Below, piece by piece: positions 1-7,804 of a stretch of 59,364 bases of DNA. The stretch lies in contig NZ_VDCH01000014.1 of NCBI RefSeq assembly GCF_006265165.1, positions 1-59,364 of the forward strand. The letters are read 5' to 3'. Below the pieces are notes generated by a model that made no database searches, had not been told where the DNA came from, and saw only the letters and a program-made list of their open reading frames with translations. The translations under genes and the position numbers were made by a program. Numbering within the stretch: position 1 is the first letter of the stretch; every line of letters begins with the position of its first letter. Source of the stretch: Chlorobaculum thiosulfatiphilum (GTDB lineage: Bacteria; Bacteroidota; Chlorobiia; Chlorobiales; Chlorobiaceae).

Positions 1-28
1 ATTGCGGGAGAGTAGGTCGTCGCCGAGT
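1..28 (+). rRNA. 5S ribosomal RNA, 3' end only
   Basis: The first 28 bases match the conserved 3' end of bacterial 5S rRNA (GGGAGAGTAGGTCGTCGCC) and are followed within 15 bases by a strong terminator. The rest of the gene, and presumably an rRNA operon on this strand, lies upstream of the window. The exact mature 3' end is uncertain by a few bases. Confidence 0.85.
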
Positions 29-41
29 TTTTACACAGCAC

Positions 42-73
42 AAAAAGCCTGCTCTACCCAGCAGGCTTTTTTG
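42..73 (+). terminator. Rho-independent terminator of the rRNA operon
   Basis: A-tract plus AGCCTGCT, six-base loop, AGCAGGCT followed by a T-run. The stem is perfect. It directly follows the 5S 3' end, so it most likely ends the rRNA operon. Confidence 0.9.
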
Positions 74-219
74 CGTTTTAGCCCATAACCCCATCCGGCT
101 CCCGACTATCAGCAACAACCTCGGACAACTTCGCATCTGCTTTTTTCATTCATAATTCGCCATTTCATCTTCTTTTTTCCGGCACTATCCTTCTCTTTTT
201 AATGTTCTATATTTATTAT

Positions 220-277
220 ATGTACTTTGTTAATAGTAGTACATTAATAAGGTTTAACGGAACTTGGAGCATGGAGG
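220..277 (+). promoter_or_regulatory. Palindromic operator candidate and RBS upstream of the baeRF-like gene
   Basis: A perfect 7-bp inverted repeat, ATGTACT (220-226) and AGTACAT (238-244), lies in an AT-rich stretch about 40 bases before the start codon. It suits a dimeric regulator. A clean Shine-Dalgarno GGAGG at 273-277, six bases before the ATG at 284, fixes the start. No convincing -35/-10 pair was identified, so the promoter itself is inferred. Confidence 0.45.
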
Positions 278-283
278 CGAAAC

Positions 284-1435
284 ATGATGAACAGAGTGAC
301 ACCTATACCGGAAGAACTTCTCAGGGTTCAAACCTCCCCGTGTATTTCGATCTACATGCAGACCAGCCGATGCTATCCCGAGAATGCTCAGGACCCGCTC
401 AGGTTCAAGAATCTTGTTTCCAAGGCTGAAAGTGACGCTCTGAAGTCTGTAGGAAAAAGGGTGATCGCGCCTCTCATCGAGCGTTTACGGATGCTTCAGG
501 AGGAGAAGGATTTCTGGAATCATACGCTCGAAGGGCTGGCTATTTTCGTGTCTCCTGATTATTTCAAGGTGTTTAAATTACAGCAAGCAGTTAATGAACA
601 GGCGTATGTTTCGGATGTTTTTTTCATCAAGCCGCTGATCAGGATTTATCAGATGAACGAGCGCTTTCAGGTGCTTGCGTTGACCAAAACCGAGGTGCAT
701 CTTTTTGAAGGCAACCGCTATCGTCTTGATGAAATCGAGATGGATCGAGAGGTTCCAAAAACGATGATCGAAGCACTCGGTACGGAGATTACGCCACCAC
801 ACATGACCATTGCCTCTTATGGCGGGGTTGCTCAAGGCTCCTTTATGCGGCATGGTCACAGCTCCAGAAAAGATGAAGAGGAACTCGATGAGGAGCGTTT
901 TTTCAGGGCTGTCGATCATGCGATTACCGAACGTCACTCGAAGCCTTCCGGCCTTCCGCTGATTTTGGCTGCTCTTCCGCAACATCAGAGTGTTTTTAGG
1001 TCAGTTAGTCGGAATCCGCATCTTCTTGAAGATGGAATCGCCGGCGATCCGCGATTGCTCGAAACCGATGCGCTCCGCGAGTTGGCGTGGAAAGTGCTTG
1101 AGCCTCAATGGCAACGGAAGATCGATGGACTCCTCGCGCGATTTGAAGAGGCGCTCTCCAAGGCCCTCGGTTCAGACAATCCTTTCTATATAACGGAAGC
1201 TGCTTTGGCCGGAAACGTTTCAGTGCTTCTTCTCGATCAGCAAAGAATCTATCCCGGCGGCATCGATGCTGCTGCTGGCGACATCTCATTCAGCAAGATG
1301 ACGCCGGGCAACGAGCATGATGTGTTGGAAGACCTTGCCATTACGGTACTTGGCAAAGGTGGCGAGGTGCTGGTGCTTCCGCCGGAAAGGATGCCGACCG
1401 TATCGGGCGTTGCGGCCATATTCCGGCACGAGTAG
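284..1435 (+). CDS. baeRF-like (bacterial archaeo-eukaryotic release factor family) protein
   Basis: 383-residue soluble protein without signal peptide or membrane segments. The layout resembles the baeRF families, bacterial relatives of eRF1/Pelota: an N-terminal alpha/beta domain (about 1-150), a central region with an acidic/basic linker (about 205-225, SSRKDEEELDEERFF), and a C-terminal eL30-like half ending VLPPERMPTVSGVAAIFRHE. In the known family these proteins are thought to act on ribosomes or in stress responses, but no enzymatic motif is visible here. The start is supported by GGAGG six bases upstream. It is monocistronic, with a long inverted repeat downstream. Family assignment is by overall resemblance and is moderate. 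Confidence 0.6.
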   Translation: MMNRVTPIPEELLRVQTSPCISIYMQTSRCYPENAQDPLRFKNLVSKAESDALKSVGKRVIAPLIERLRMLQEEKDFWNHTLEGLAIFVSPDYFKVFKLQQAVNEQAYVSDVFFIKPLIRIYQMNERFQVLALTKTEVHLFEGNRYRLDEIEMDREVPKTMIEALGTEITPPHMTIASYGGVAQGSFMRHGHSSRKDEEELDEERFFRAVDHAITERHSKPSGLPLILAALPQHQSVFRSVSRNPHLLEDGIAGDPRLLETDALRELAWKVLEPQWQRKIDGLLARFEEALSKALGSDNPFYITEAALAGNVSVLLLDQQRIYPGGIDAAAGDISFSKMTPGNEHDVLEDLAITVLGKGGEVLVLPPERMPTVSGVAAIFRHE

Positions 1436-1501
1436 ATCATGTTATCCTGTCGGCGCAATGTTGCCGTTCTCAAGCCTCCTGTTTTATGCCCCTTACCACT
1501 A

Positions 1502-1548
1502 TATTGCGTAGTCATGGATGTGCTTGTCCCGTTCATGACTACGCAATA
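1502..1548 (+). terminator. Perfect 15-bp inverted repeat, probable terminator
   Basis: Bases 1502-1516 (TATTGCGTAGTCATG) are the exact reverse complement of 1534-1548, separated by 17 bases and followed by AATTTTAT. It sits between the baeRF-like gene and the next operon, so a terminator is the simplest reading. The long perfect stem and weak U-tract are atypical, and a small mobile or regulatory palindrome is possible. Confidence 0.5.
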
Positions 1549-1574
1549 ATTTTATCGAACGCTTCAAAGGCAGG

Positions 1575-3563
1575 ATGGGCGCAACCCGCGAGATTTTCTG
1601 GAATACCGGCAGCGCGGCGGTCGCCGCCATGTACCTGCTCGCGCTCGTCGCCGTTGGCGCGCTGGCGCACGGGTTCCGGCGGCGGCGCGACATCTGGCGG
1701 CGCGGCAAGCCGCTTGACCGCACCGACCATCCGCTTCGGCGGCTGTCGCGATTGCTCGCCGATACCGTCAGCCAGCGGAAGGTCGCGCGGGTCGCGGAGG
1801 GCGGTGTGCCGCATGCGATCTTCTTCTGGGCCTTCCTGCTGCTCTTCGCCGGAACGCTGCTCGTGATGGCGCAGGCCGATCTGTTGACCCCCTTTTTCAA
1901 CTTCAATCTGCTTTCGGGCGACTTCTACCGCCTCTACTCGCTCACGCTCGACCTTGCCGGCCTGTTAGCGTTCGTCGCGCTTGGCGTACTGGCGGCGCGG
2001 CGCTTCGTTATCCGTCCGCCGGGACTGGAGCGCACACCCGGCGACGCGACCATTCATCTGCTGCTTCTGGCGATTCTCGTGACGGGCTTCATCGTCGAAG
2101 GGTTTCGCATGGCCGCAACCGAACTGCGCGACAATCCCGGCCTGGCGCTCTGGTCTCCGGTCGGCTACCTTTTCGCCGAGCTGTTCGCGGGCATGAGCGA
2201 CCAGGCGCAGCGAGTCGCGCACCGGGCGCTGTGGCTCGCGCACATGCTGCTGGCGCTTGGCTTCATCGCCATCATCCCGTGGACGAAGCTGCGCCACATC
2301 GCAACCACCAGCGGCAACAGCTTTTTCGAGCCGGACGAGCCGAAGGGTACGCTTGCGCCGGTCGATCTCGACGACGAGAGCGCGGAGCGGTTCGGCGCGT
2401 CGGCGGTCGGCGATCTCTTCTGGAAAGACCTCTTCGACGCCGATGCCTGCACGAAGTGCGGACGCTGCCAGCAGCGCTGCCCGGCCTGGCTCACCGGCAA
2501 ACCGCTCTCGCCGATGAAGGTGATCGCCGACATCGGGGATGTGGCAGAAACGGCATCGGAAAACGGGCTGATCGACGCGGTTTCGCGCGACGCGCTCTGG
2601 TCGTGCACCACCTGCGGAGCCTGCGAGGAGATTTGCCCGGCGAGCATTGAGCACGTCGGCAAGATCATCGAAATGCGCCGCAGCCTCGTGCTCATGGCGG
2701 GCGAGTTCCCCGGCGACGAGGCCCGCCGCGCCTGCGACGCCATCGAAATCAACGGCAACCCGTTCGGCCTCTCCGGAGCTTCGCGGGGCGACTGGGCCAA
2801 CGGGTTGCCGGTCAGCGTCGCCGATGGAAAAAGCGAAACGGAGATTCTCTACTTCACCGGCTGCTACGCTTCGTTCGATCCTCGCAACAGCAAGGTGGCC
2901 GAGAGCTTCATCAAAATTTGCGCGGCGGCGGGCGTCAGCGTCGCAGTGCTCGGCAAGGTGGAGCGGTGCTGCGGCGAACCGGCGCGGAAGCTCGGCAACG
3001 AATATCTCTACCGGATGGTTGCCGAGAGCAACATCGCCGCCATCCGCGCCTCCGGAGCGCGGCGCATCGTCACGGCCTGCCCGCACTGCTTCAACACCCT
3101 CGCGCGGGACTACCGCGAACTCGGATTCGATCTGCCGGTCGAGCACCACTCTACTTTCATCCGTCGGCTCGTTGGTGAGGGTCGTCTCAAACTGAATCCG
3201 GCGCCCTTCAGCGCCACGTATCACGACTCCTGCTACCTCGCGCGGTACCGCGATATTGTCGAAGCGCCGCGCGTTGTGGTCGAAGCCGCGGGCGGCAGGC
3301 TCGCCGAAATGGAGTGGTCGGGCAGCGAAACCTTTTGCTGCGGCGCGGGCGGCGGGCGCATCCTCGCAGAGGAGAGGATGGGGACGCCGATCGTTGACGA
3401 GCGCTTGCGGATGGCGAGGAAAACCGGCGCATCGACGCTCATCGCCGCCTGCCCCTTCTGCCTGAGTATGTTCGAGGATGGCATCAAGCGTTCGGACGCC
3501 CATCAGTCTCTCAAGGCCTTCGATCTCGCGGAAGTCGTCGTCCGAAGCCTCGAAAATCCGTAA
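1575..3563 (+). CDS. Membrane HdrD-like Fe-S oxidoreductase (EtfAB:menaquinone oxidoreductase type)
   Basis: 662 residues. The N-terminal part (about 1-240) has five or six hydrophobic helices and resembles NarI/cytochrome-b gamma subunits. It is followed by a ferredoxin domain with two motifs, CTKCGRCQQRCP from residue 292 and CTTCGACEEICP from 344, each ending in Cys-Pro, then two CCG-type domains (CCGEPARK, CCGAGGGR) like HdrB/HdrD. This architecture is known from membrane proteins that pass electrons from electron-transfer flavoprotein to menaquinone. EtfB and EtfA lie about 2 kb downstream on the same strand, which supports that role. An AAGGCAGG-like RBS precedes the ATG. A lactate or glycolate oxidase partner is the main alternative. 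Confidence 0.8.
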   Translation: MGATREIFWNTGSAAVAAMYLLALVAVGALAHGFRRRRDIWRRGKPLDRTDHPLRRLSRLLADTVSQRKVARVAEGGVPHAIFFWAFLLLFAGTLLVMAQADLLTPFFNFNLLSGDFYRLYSLTLDLAGLLAFVALGVLAARRFVIRPPGLERTPGDATIHLLLLAILVTGFIVEGFRMAATELRDNPGLALWSPVGYLFAELFAGMSDQAQRVAHRALWLAHMLLALGFIAIIPWTKLRHIATTSGNSFFEPDEPKGTLAPVDLDDESAERFGASAVGDLFWKDLFDADACTKCGRCQQRCPAWLTGKPLSPMKVIADIGDVAETASENGLIDAVSRDALWSCTTCGACEEICPASIEHVGKIIEMRRSLVLMAGEFPGDEARRACDAIEINGNPFGLSGASRGDWANGLPVSVADGKSETEILYFTGCYASFDPRNSKVAESFIKICAAAGVSVAVLGKVERCCGEPARKLGNEYLYRMVAESNIAAIRASGARRIVTACPHCFNTLARDYRELGFDLPVEHHSTFIRRLVGEGRLKLNPAPFSATYHDSCYLARYRDIVEAPRVVVEAAGGRLAEMEWSGSETFCCGAGGGRILAEERMGTPIVDERLRMARKTGASTLIAACPFCLSMFEDGIKRSDAHQSLKAFDLAEVVVRSLENP

Positions 3564-3578
3564 CGGTAAAAACACTTC

Positions 3579-4748
3579 ATGATGCTGAAACGAACCGAAA
3601 TCGGCGAGCGCATCGAGCGGCTGCAAGCGCGTCTCGGTGCAAGCGGTGTGCAGGCGGCGCTGCTCCTGATGCCTGTCGATATTTTCTACTTCACCGGCAC
3701 TCGCCAGAACTCGGCGCTCTGGGTTCCCGCCAAGGGCGAGCCGGTGCTGCTGGTGCGCAAAAGCCTCGTCCGCGCCCGTGCTGAAGGGCTGATCGGCGAC
3801 ATTCGCCCCTTTCCGTCGAGCAAGGAGCTTTCGGGGCTTCTCGGCAGTGAAGGCGACAAGGTTGGCATGACCTTCGACGCCGTGCCGGTGGCGCAATATT
3901 CGTGGTACTCGAAGGTGCTGCCGGGGCGCAGTTTCGTCGATGTCACCATGATCGTGCGCGAGCTGCGCTCGGTCAAGTCGCCCGCCGAAATCGAAATGCT
4001 CCGTTTCAGCGCCGGGAAGCTGGCGTCGGTCTTCCGGGAGGTTCCGGATTTTCTGAAGGCGGGGATGCGCGAGGTCGATCTGGCCGCCGAAGTGGAGTTC
4101 CGGTTGCGCCGCATCGGGCACGAAGGGTACGTGCGGATGCGGGCGTTCAATCAGGAGCTGTTCGGCGGCATGGCGGTGTCGGGCGGCGCGGCGAGCTACG
4201 GATTTTTCGACGGAGCCGTCACGGGCCAGGGGCTTTCGAGCGCATCACCGCAAGGCGCGTCGCTTGACGCGATCCGCGAGAACGAGCCGGTGCTGGTCGA
4301 TTTCGCCGGCGTATTCAACGGTTACATCGTCGATATGACCCGCATGTTCGTCATCGGCTCGCTCGACGCCGAGTTGCGGAGGGCCTTCGACGTCTCGCTT
4401 GAAATTCAGGAGGCCGTGCGCCGGGCGATGGTGCCGGGCGCGATTGGCGAGGAGGTTTACCGGCAGGCCGCCGCGATGGCCGAAAGCGCGGGCTTTGGCG
4501 GCAACTTCATGGGAATGCCGGGCGAGCAGTCGCGCTTCGTTGGCCACGGAGTGGGCCTCGAACTCGACGAACTCCCGGTGCTGGCGCAAGGCTTCGCCAT
4601 GCCGTTGCAGGCCGGGCAGGTGGTGGCCGTCGAGCCGAAATTCGTCATTCCCGGCAAAGGAGCGATCGGCATCGAGAACACCTTCGTGGTAACGGAAAAC
4701 GGCGGCGAGAGGCTGACTGAATTATCCGACGAAATTGTCGTGCTTTGA
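3579..4748 (+). CDS. M24 family Xaa-Pro aminopeptidase/dipeptidase
   Basis: 389 residues with the creatinase-like N-terminal domain (about 1-130) and a pita-bread catalytic domain. The expected metal ligands are visible in order: Asp in VDFAG, Asp in VDMTRMF, His in FVGHGVGLELDE, Glu in VEPKF and Glu in GIENTF. Such enzymes remove residues next to proline in the cytoplasm using two metal ions. It starts 15 bases after the Fe-S oxidoreductase, so it is probably co-transcribed with it; a functional link is not obvious. Two adjacent ATG codons make the start uncertain by one residue. Confidence 0.88.
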   Translation: MMLKRTEIGERIERLQARLGASGVQAALLLMPVDIFYFTGTRQNSALWVPAKGEPVLLVRKSLVRARAEGLIGDIRPFPSSKELSGLLGSEGDKVGMTFDAVPVAQYSWYSKVLPGRSFVDVTMIVRELRSVKSPAEIEMLRFSAGKLASVFREVPDFLKAGMREVDLAAEVEFRLRRIGHEGYVRMRAFNQELFGGMAVSGGAASYGFFDGAVTGQGLSSASPQGASLDAIRENEPVLVDFAGVFNGYIVDMTRMFVIGSLDAELRRAFDVSLEIQEAVRRAMVPGAIGEEVYRQAAAMAESAGFGGNFMGMPGEQSRFVGHGVGLELDELPVLAQGFAMPLQAGQVVAVEPKFVIPGKGAIGIENTFVVTENGGERLTELSDEIVVL

Positions 4749-4756
4749 GCGGGCCG

Positions 4757-4786
4757 ATAAAAAAGGCTCCGGTGTCGCCGGAGCCT
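4757..4786 (-). terminator. Terminator between convergent genes
   Basis: Stem AGGCTCCGG (4764-4772), five-base loop, CCGGAGCCT (4778-4786). Read on the minus strand the stem is followed by six T residues, so it mainly ends the outer-membrane protein transcript. It may also stop plus-strand readthrough from the peptidase gene. Confidence 0.85.
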
Positions 4787-4816
4787 CGATGAAGTGTCTG
4801 CGAAAAGCGGCAAGGA

Positions 4817-5404
4817 TCAGAAGTTGTACCTGATGCCCGCCAGGAAATTGCTGCTGGCGAGGGAGACTTTTGCCCCATCAAATTCTGCATCGGATGGAGA
4901 GAGGTAGCGATACCCCAGGTCAACCATGGTGTTAGCGGAGGTTTTGATGCCAACGCCAGCGCCGAGCTGCCAGGCAAATTCCGTCGAACTCGATTCCGGC
5001 CCCCAGTTGCCGTCACTGATCGATGCGTCGGCCACGCCGAGACCGGCCATCACGTAAGGCGATACGTCGGCATTCGTCAACTCGAAGTCGTAATAGCCAT
5101 TAGCCATAAAGGTCCACATCGAAACATGCGCTCCGTTTGGCCCATAATAGAAGGACGAATCGACACTGTTGCGGTGGTAACCGACCTCGGCTTCCATGCG
5201 AACATTATCGTTTTTCAAGCCGACCGCGCCATTGATCAGGTAGCCGGCGTCATACTCGATGGCGTCATCGTTTCCATCGACGGTCGAGTTGTTGAGCAAA
5301 CCGATACCGCCTGACAGGCTCACGTACGGATTACCCATCGCATGGGCCAGAGATGGTGCGGTGCACACGCCAGCGACAAGCAGAGGGAGAATAATTTTTT
5401 TCAT
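4817..5404 (-). CDS. Outer-membrane beta-barrel protein (OmpA/OmpW-like porin family)
   Basis: 195 residues. A Sec signal peptide (MKKIILPLLVAGVCTAPSLA) ends at an Ala-His-Ala cleavage motif. The mature part alternates aromatic and polar residues in about eight predicted strands, opens with YVSLSGGIGLLNN and ends in IRYNF, the aromatic C-terminal signature recognised by the BAM complex. No OmpA peptidoglycan-binding domain is present. It is monocistronic, divergent from etfB, and closed by a strong terminator. The ligand or role is not visible. Confidence 0.82.
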   Translation of the reverse strand: MKKIILPLLVAGVCTAPSLAHAMGNPYVSLSGGIGLLNNSTVDGNDDAIEYDAGYLINGAVGLKNDNVRMEAEVGYHRNSVDSSFYYGPNGAHVSMWTFMANGYYDFELTNADVSPYVMAGLGVADASISDGNWGPESSSTEFAWQLGAGVGIKTSANTMVDLGYRYLSPSDAEFDGAKVSLASSNFLAGIRYNF

Positions 5405-5647
5405 GGCTGTCTTTGTTTTGTTTGTTCATCGTTTAACTGATCATGAGCCAGCGCTCGGTGAAAGTTATATAAAAGTTCTTGAAAAAACAGGACATGGCAA
5501 TGTTTTGACAACGGCGGTTTTCGGGAAATAATCTCTCCGTTTTCAGTTGCCAGTTCGAGACGCGCTCTGTACGTTGTCTGTGGTTACGCCTGTCCGGCGC
5601 GGGTTTACTGGAAGATTTCCGTGAATTTCGAGTGATTTTCTGACATC

Positions 5648-6439
5648 ATGAACATACTTGTCTGCATAAAACAGGTTCCCGATATGGAGGGGCATTTCAC
5701 GCCGAACGCAGCCGGGAACTGGTTCGACGAGACTGGGCTGGCCTGGCGGATGAACGAGTACGACGCCGTCGCCGTCGAAGAGGCCGTGCGGCTGAAGGAG
5801 TCGCTCGGCGGCGGGGCGCGGGTGATGGCGCTCTCCATCGGCCCGGCGCGGGCGGTCGAAGCGATCCGCAAGGCGCTCGCGATGGGGTGCGACGACGGTG
5901 TGCACATCGAAGACCCCGAAGCGCTGGAGCGCGATCCGTGGCAGATCGCCTCGATGATCGCCGGATTTGCCGCCGGGCGCGGGTTCGACCTCATCTTCAC
6001 CGGAATGCAGTCCGAAGACCGAGGCTCCGCGCAGGTCGGCCTGCTGGCGGCCGAGCGGCTCGGCGTCGCCTCGGTGACCGGCATCACGGCGTTCGAGTGG
6101 CGCGATGGCTCGACGACGGTCGAGCGCGAGCTCGAAGGCGGGCGGCGGTGCAGGCTCCGGCTAAAGTCTCCGGCGCTTCTGACCTGCCAGCCCGGCCTCA
6201 ACACGCCGCGCTACCCGACGCTGCCAAACATCATGAAATCGAAGCGCGCCGCATTGACCGTCCTCTCGCCCGACTCGGTCGGCCTCGAATCGCCGAAGGT
6301 GTCGTCCGAAAATTTCCGCCCCCATGAACGCAACGCGGAGGGCGTGATTCTCGAAGGCGACGCCGAAACGCTTGCCGCGCGGGTGTGCGAGATTCTCGAA
6401 ACCAGAACCGCCGTGCACGGCAAGGGAGGCGCGCGATGA
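5648..6439 (+). CDS. etfB: Electron transfer flavoprotein beta subunit
   Basis: 263 residues starting MNILVCIKQVPD, the typical EtfB opening. The ETF beta signature region follows: NEYDAVAVEEAVRLKE (about residues 37-52), the AMP-binding-type segment with ALSIGPARA, and FTGMQSEDRGSAQVG. The protein carries AMP or a second FAD and docks with acyl-CoA or other flavin dehydrogenases. Its stop overlaps the etfA start as ATGA, so the two are translationally coupled. Together with the membrane Fe-S protein at 1575 it should form a route from flavin donors to menaquinone. Confidence 0.93.
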   Translation: MNILVCIKQVPDMEGHFTPNAAGNWFDETGLAWRMNEYDAVAVEEAVRLKESLGGGARVMALSIGPARAVEAIRKALAMGCDDGVHIEDPEALERDPWQIASMIAGFAAGRGFDLIFTGMQSEDRGSAQVGLLAAERLGVASVTGITAFEWRDGSTTVERELEGGRRCRLRLKSPALLTCQPGLNTPRYPTLPNIMKSKRAALTVLSPDSVGLESPKVSSENFRPHERNAEGVILEGDAETLAARVCEILETRTAVHGKGGAR

Positions 6440-7347
6440 AGCTGCTACTTGTCGGCGAGGTGCACGACGGTCGGCTCACCACCGAAACCGCCGAGCTGTT
6501 CGGATTCGCCGCCCGCCTCGGTGCGGAGGCGTCGATGGTGATCGCCGGATCGGTTGACGATTTGCCAGCTTTCGACGGACGGCTCTATCGCGCGGAGGGT
6601 GGGCATGAGTTCGATGCGACGTTTCACAAACGCCTCGTGCTCGACGCCATCGAGCGGGAGCAGCCGGACGCAGTGGCGTTGCTGCACTCGTCGTATGGCT
6701 GGGAGCTTGCTCCGCGTGTGGCGTTCGCCATGAATGCCGCTCAAGTTTCCGGCGTCGTCGGTCTCGACGATGATGGCGGCTACGTGGTCGAATGCTGCAA
6801 CGGCAAAATGCTCCGCACCGTCAGGCCGCTGACCGACCTGGCCGTGCTGACGATCCAGCCGGGCGCGTTCGCCGCCGCGCCGATGGCGGGGAGTCCCGAA
6901 GCGATCGCCATCGAAGCAGCGCAGGACGCCGCTATCGAGTTTCTCGGCTGCATCGAGCCGGAGCGGGGGATCGATCTCAGCCGCGCCGAGGTGATCGTCA
7001 GCGCCGGGCGTGGCATTGGGAGCGAGGAGCAGGTCGAGCTGGTGCGGGCGCTGGCCTCGGCGCTCGGCGGCGAGGTCGGGGCGAGCCGCCCGGTGGTCGA
7101 TGCCGGATGGCTCGAACGGGCGCGGCAGGTGGGGTCGAGCGGGCAGAGCGTTTCGCCGTCGCTCTACGTGGCGTGCGGCATCTCCGGCGCGATCCAGCAT
7201 CTTGCCGGGATGAAAAACTCCGGCTTCGTGCTCGCCGTCAACACCGACCGCGACGCTCCTATCGCCAGCGTGGCCGACGTGCTCGTCGTCGCGGATCTCG
7301 CGGAGTTCCTGCCTGCGCTGACGACGGCGATCCGGGCGCGGAAGTGA
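6436..7347 (+). CDS. etfA: Electron transfer flavoprotein alpha subunit
   Basis: 303 residues from the ATG overlapping the etfB stop. The C-terminal FAD-binding domain is clear: VIVSAGRGIGSEEQ, then VGSSGQSVSPSLYVACGISG and NTDRDAPI, the conserved EtfA FAD signature. The N-terminal domain (MKLLLVGEVHDGRL onward) is divergent and somewhat short. A start 51 bases upstream inside etfB is possible but would break the usual overlap. The pair acts as a soluble heterodimer shuttling electrons. Confidence 0.92.
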   Translation: MKLLLVGEVHDGRLTTETAELFGFAARLGAEASMVIAGSVDDLPAFDGRLYRAEGGHEFDATFHKRLVLDAIEREQPDAVALLHSSYGWELAPRVAFAMNAAQVSGVVGLDDDGGYVVECCNGKMLRTVRPLTDLAVLTIQPGAFAAAPMAGSPEAIAIEAAQDAAIEFLGCIEPERGIDLSRAEVIVSAGRGIGSEEQVELVRALASALGGEVGASRPVVDAGWLERARQVGSSGQSVSPSLYVACGISGAIQHLAGMKNSGFVLAVNTDRDAPIASVADVLVVADLAEFLPALTTAIRARK

Positions 7348-7386
7348 TCGGGATACGGCATTTTTTCAACGACAACCAAACAGCGG

Positions 7387-7800
7387 ATGAATCAGCAACC
7401 ATACGCCTTCACGATGGAGATGGAGGTGCGCGACTACGAGTGCGACATGCAGGGCATCGTCAACAACAGCGTCTATCAGAACTACCTCGAACACGCGCGG
7501 CACGTCTGGCTCAAAACGGTCGGCATCGATTTCAAGGAGTTCACGGAGCGTGGCATCAACCTGGTGGTCGTCCGCGCCGAGCTGGACTACAAGTCCCCGC
7601 TGCAAAGCGGCGAGCGCTTCACGGTCGGCCTGACGATGGTGCGCGAGTCGCCGCTCAAGTTCGCGTTTTATCAGGACATCCTGCGCCTGCCGGACATGAA
7701 GCTCGCGATCAAAGCCAAAATCATCGGCACGGCGCTCAACGGCCGTGGCCGCCCGCAGATTCCCGCCGAACTCGAATCGCTGATGCAGCCGGGGGCGTGA
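7387..7800 (+). CDS. Acyl-CoA thioesterase, 4HBT (YbgC/FadM-like)
   Basis: 137 residues, a single hot-dog domain. The catalytic segment VRDYECDMQGIVNNSVYQNY carries the conserved Asp and the GIV-N-Y pattern of YbgC-type thioesterases, followed by YLEHARHVWL. These enzymes hydrolyse acyl-CoA or acyl-ACP thioesters in the cytoplasm. It lies 39 bases after etfA, so a shared transcript is likely and fits an acyl-CoA theme for the cluster. The gene ends only four bases from the convergent fic gene, with no terminator visible between them. Confidence 0.85.
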   Translation: MNQQPYAFTMEMEVRDYECDMQGIVNNSVYQNYLEHARHVWLKTVGIDFKEFTERGINLVVVRAELDYKSPLQSGERFTVGLTMVRESPLKFAFYQDILRLPDMKLAIKAKIIGTALNGRGRPQIPAELESLMQPGA

Positions 7801-7804
7801 GCGG

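Noticed and set aside
1965-4121. 718-residue minus-strand ORF
   Set aside because: It lies opposite two well-supported plus-strand genes and is a GC-rich shadow with Arg/His/Ala-rich composition and no motif.
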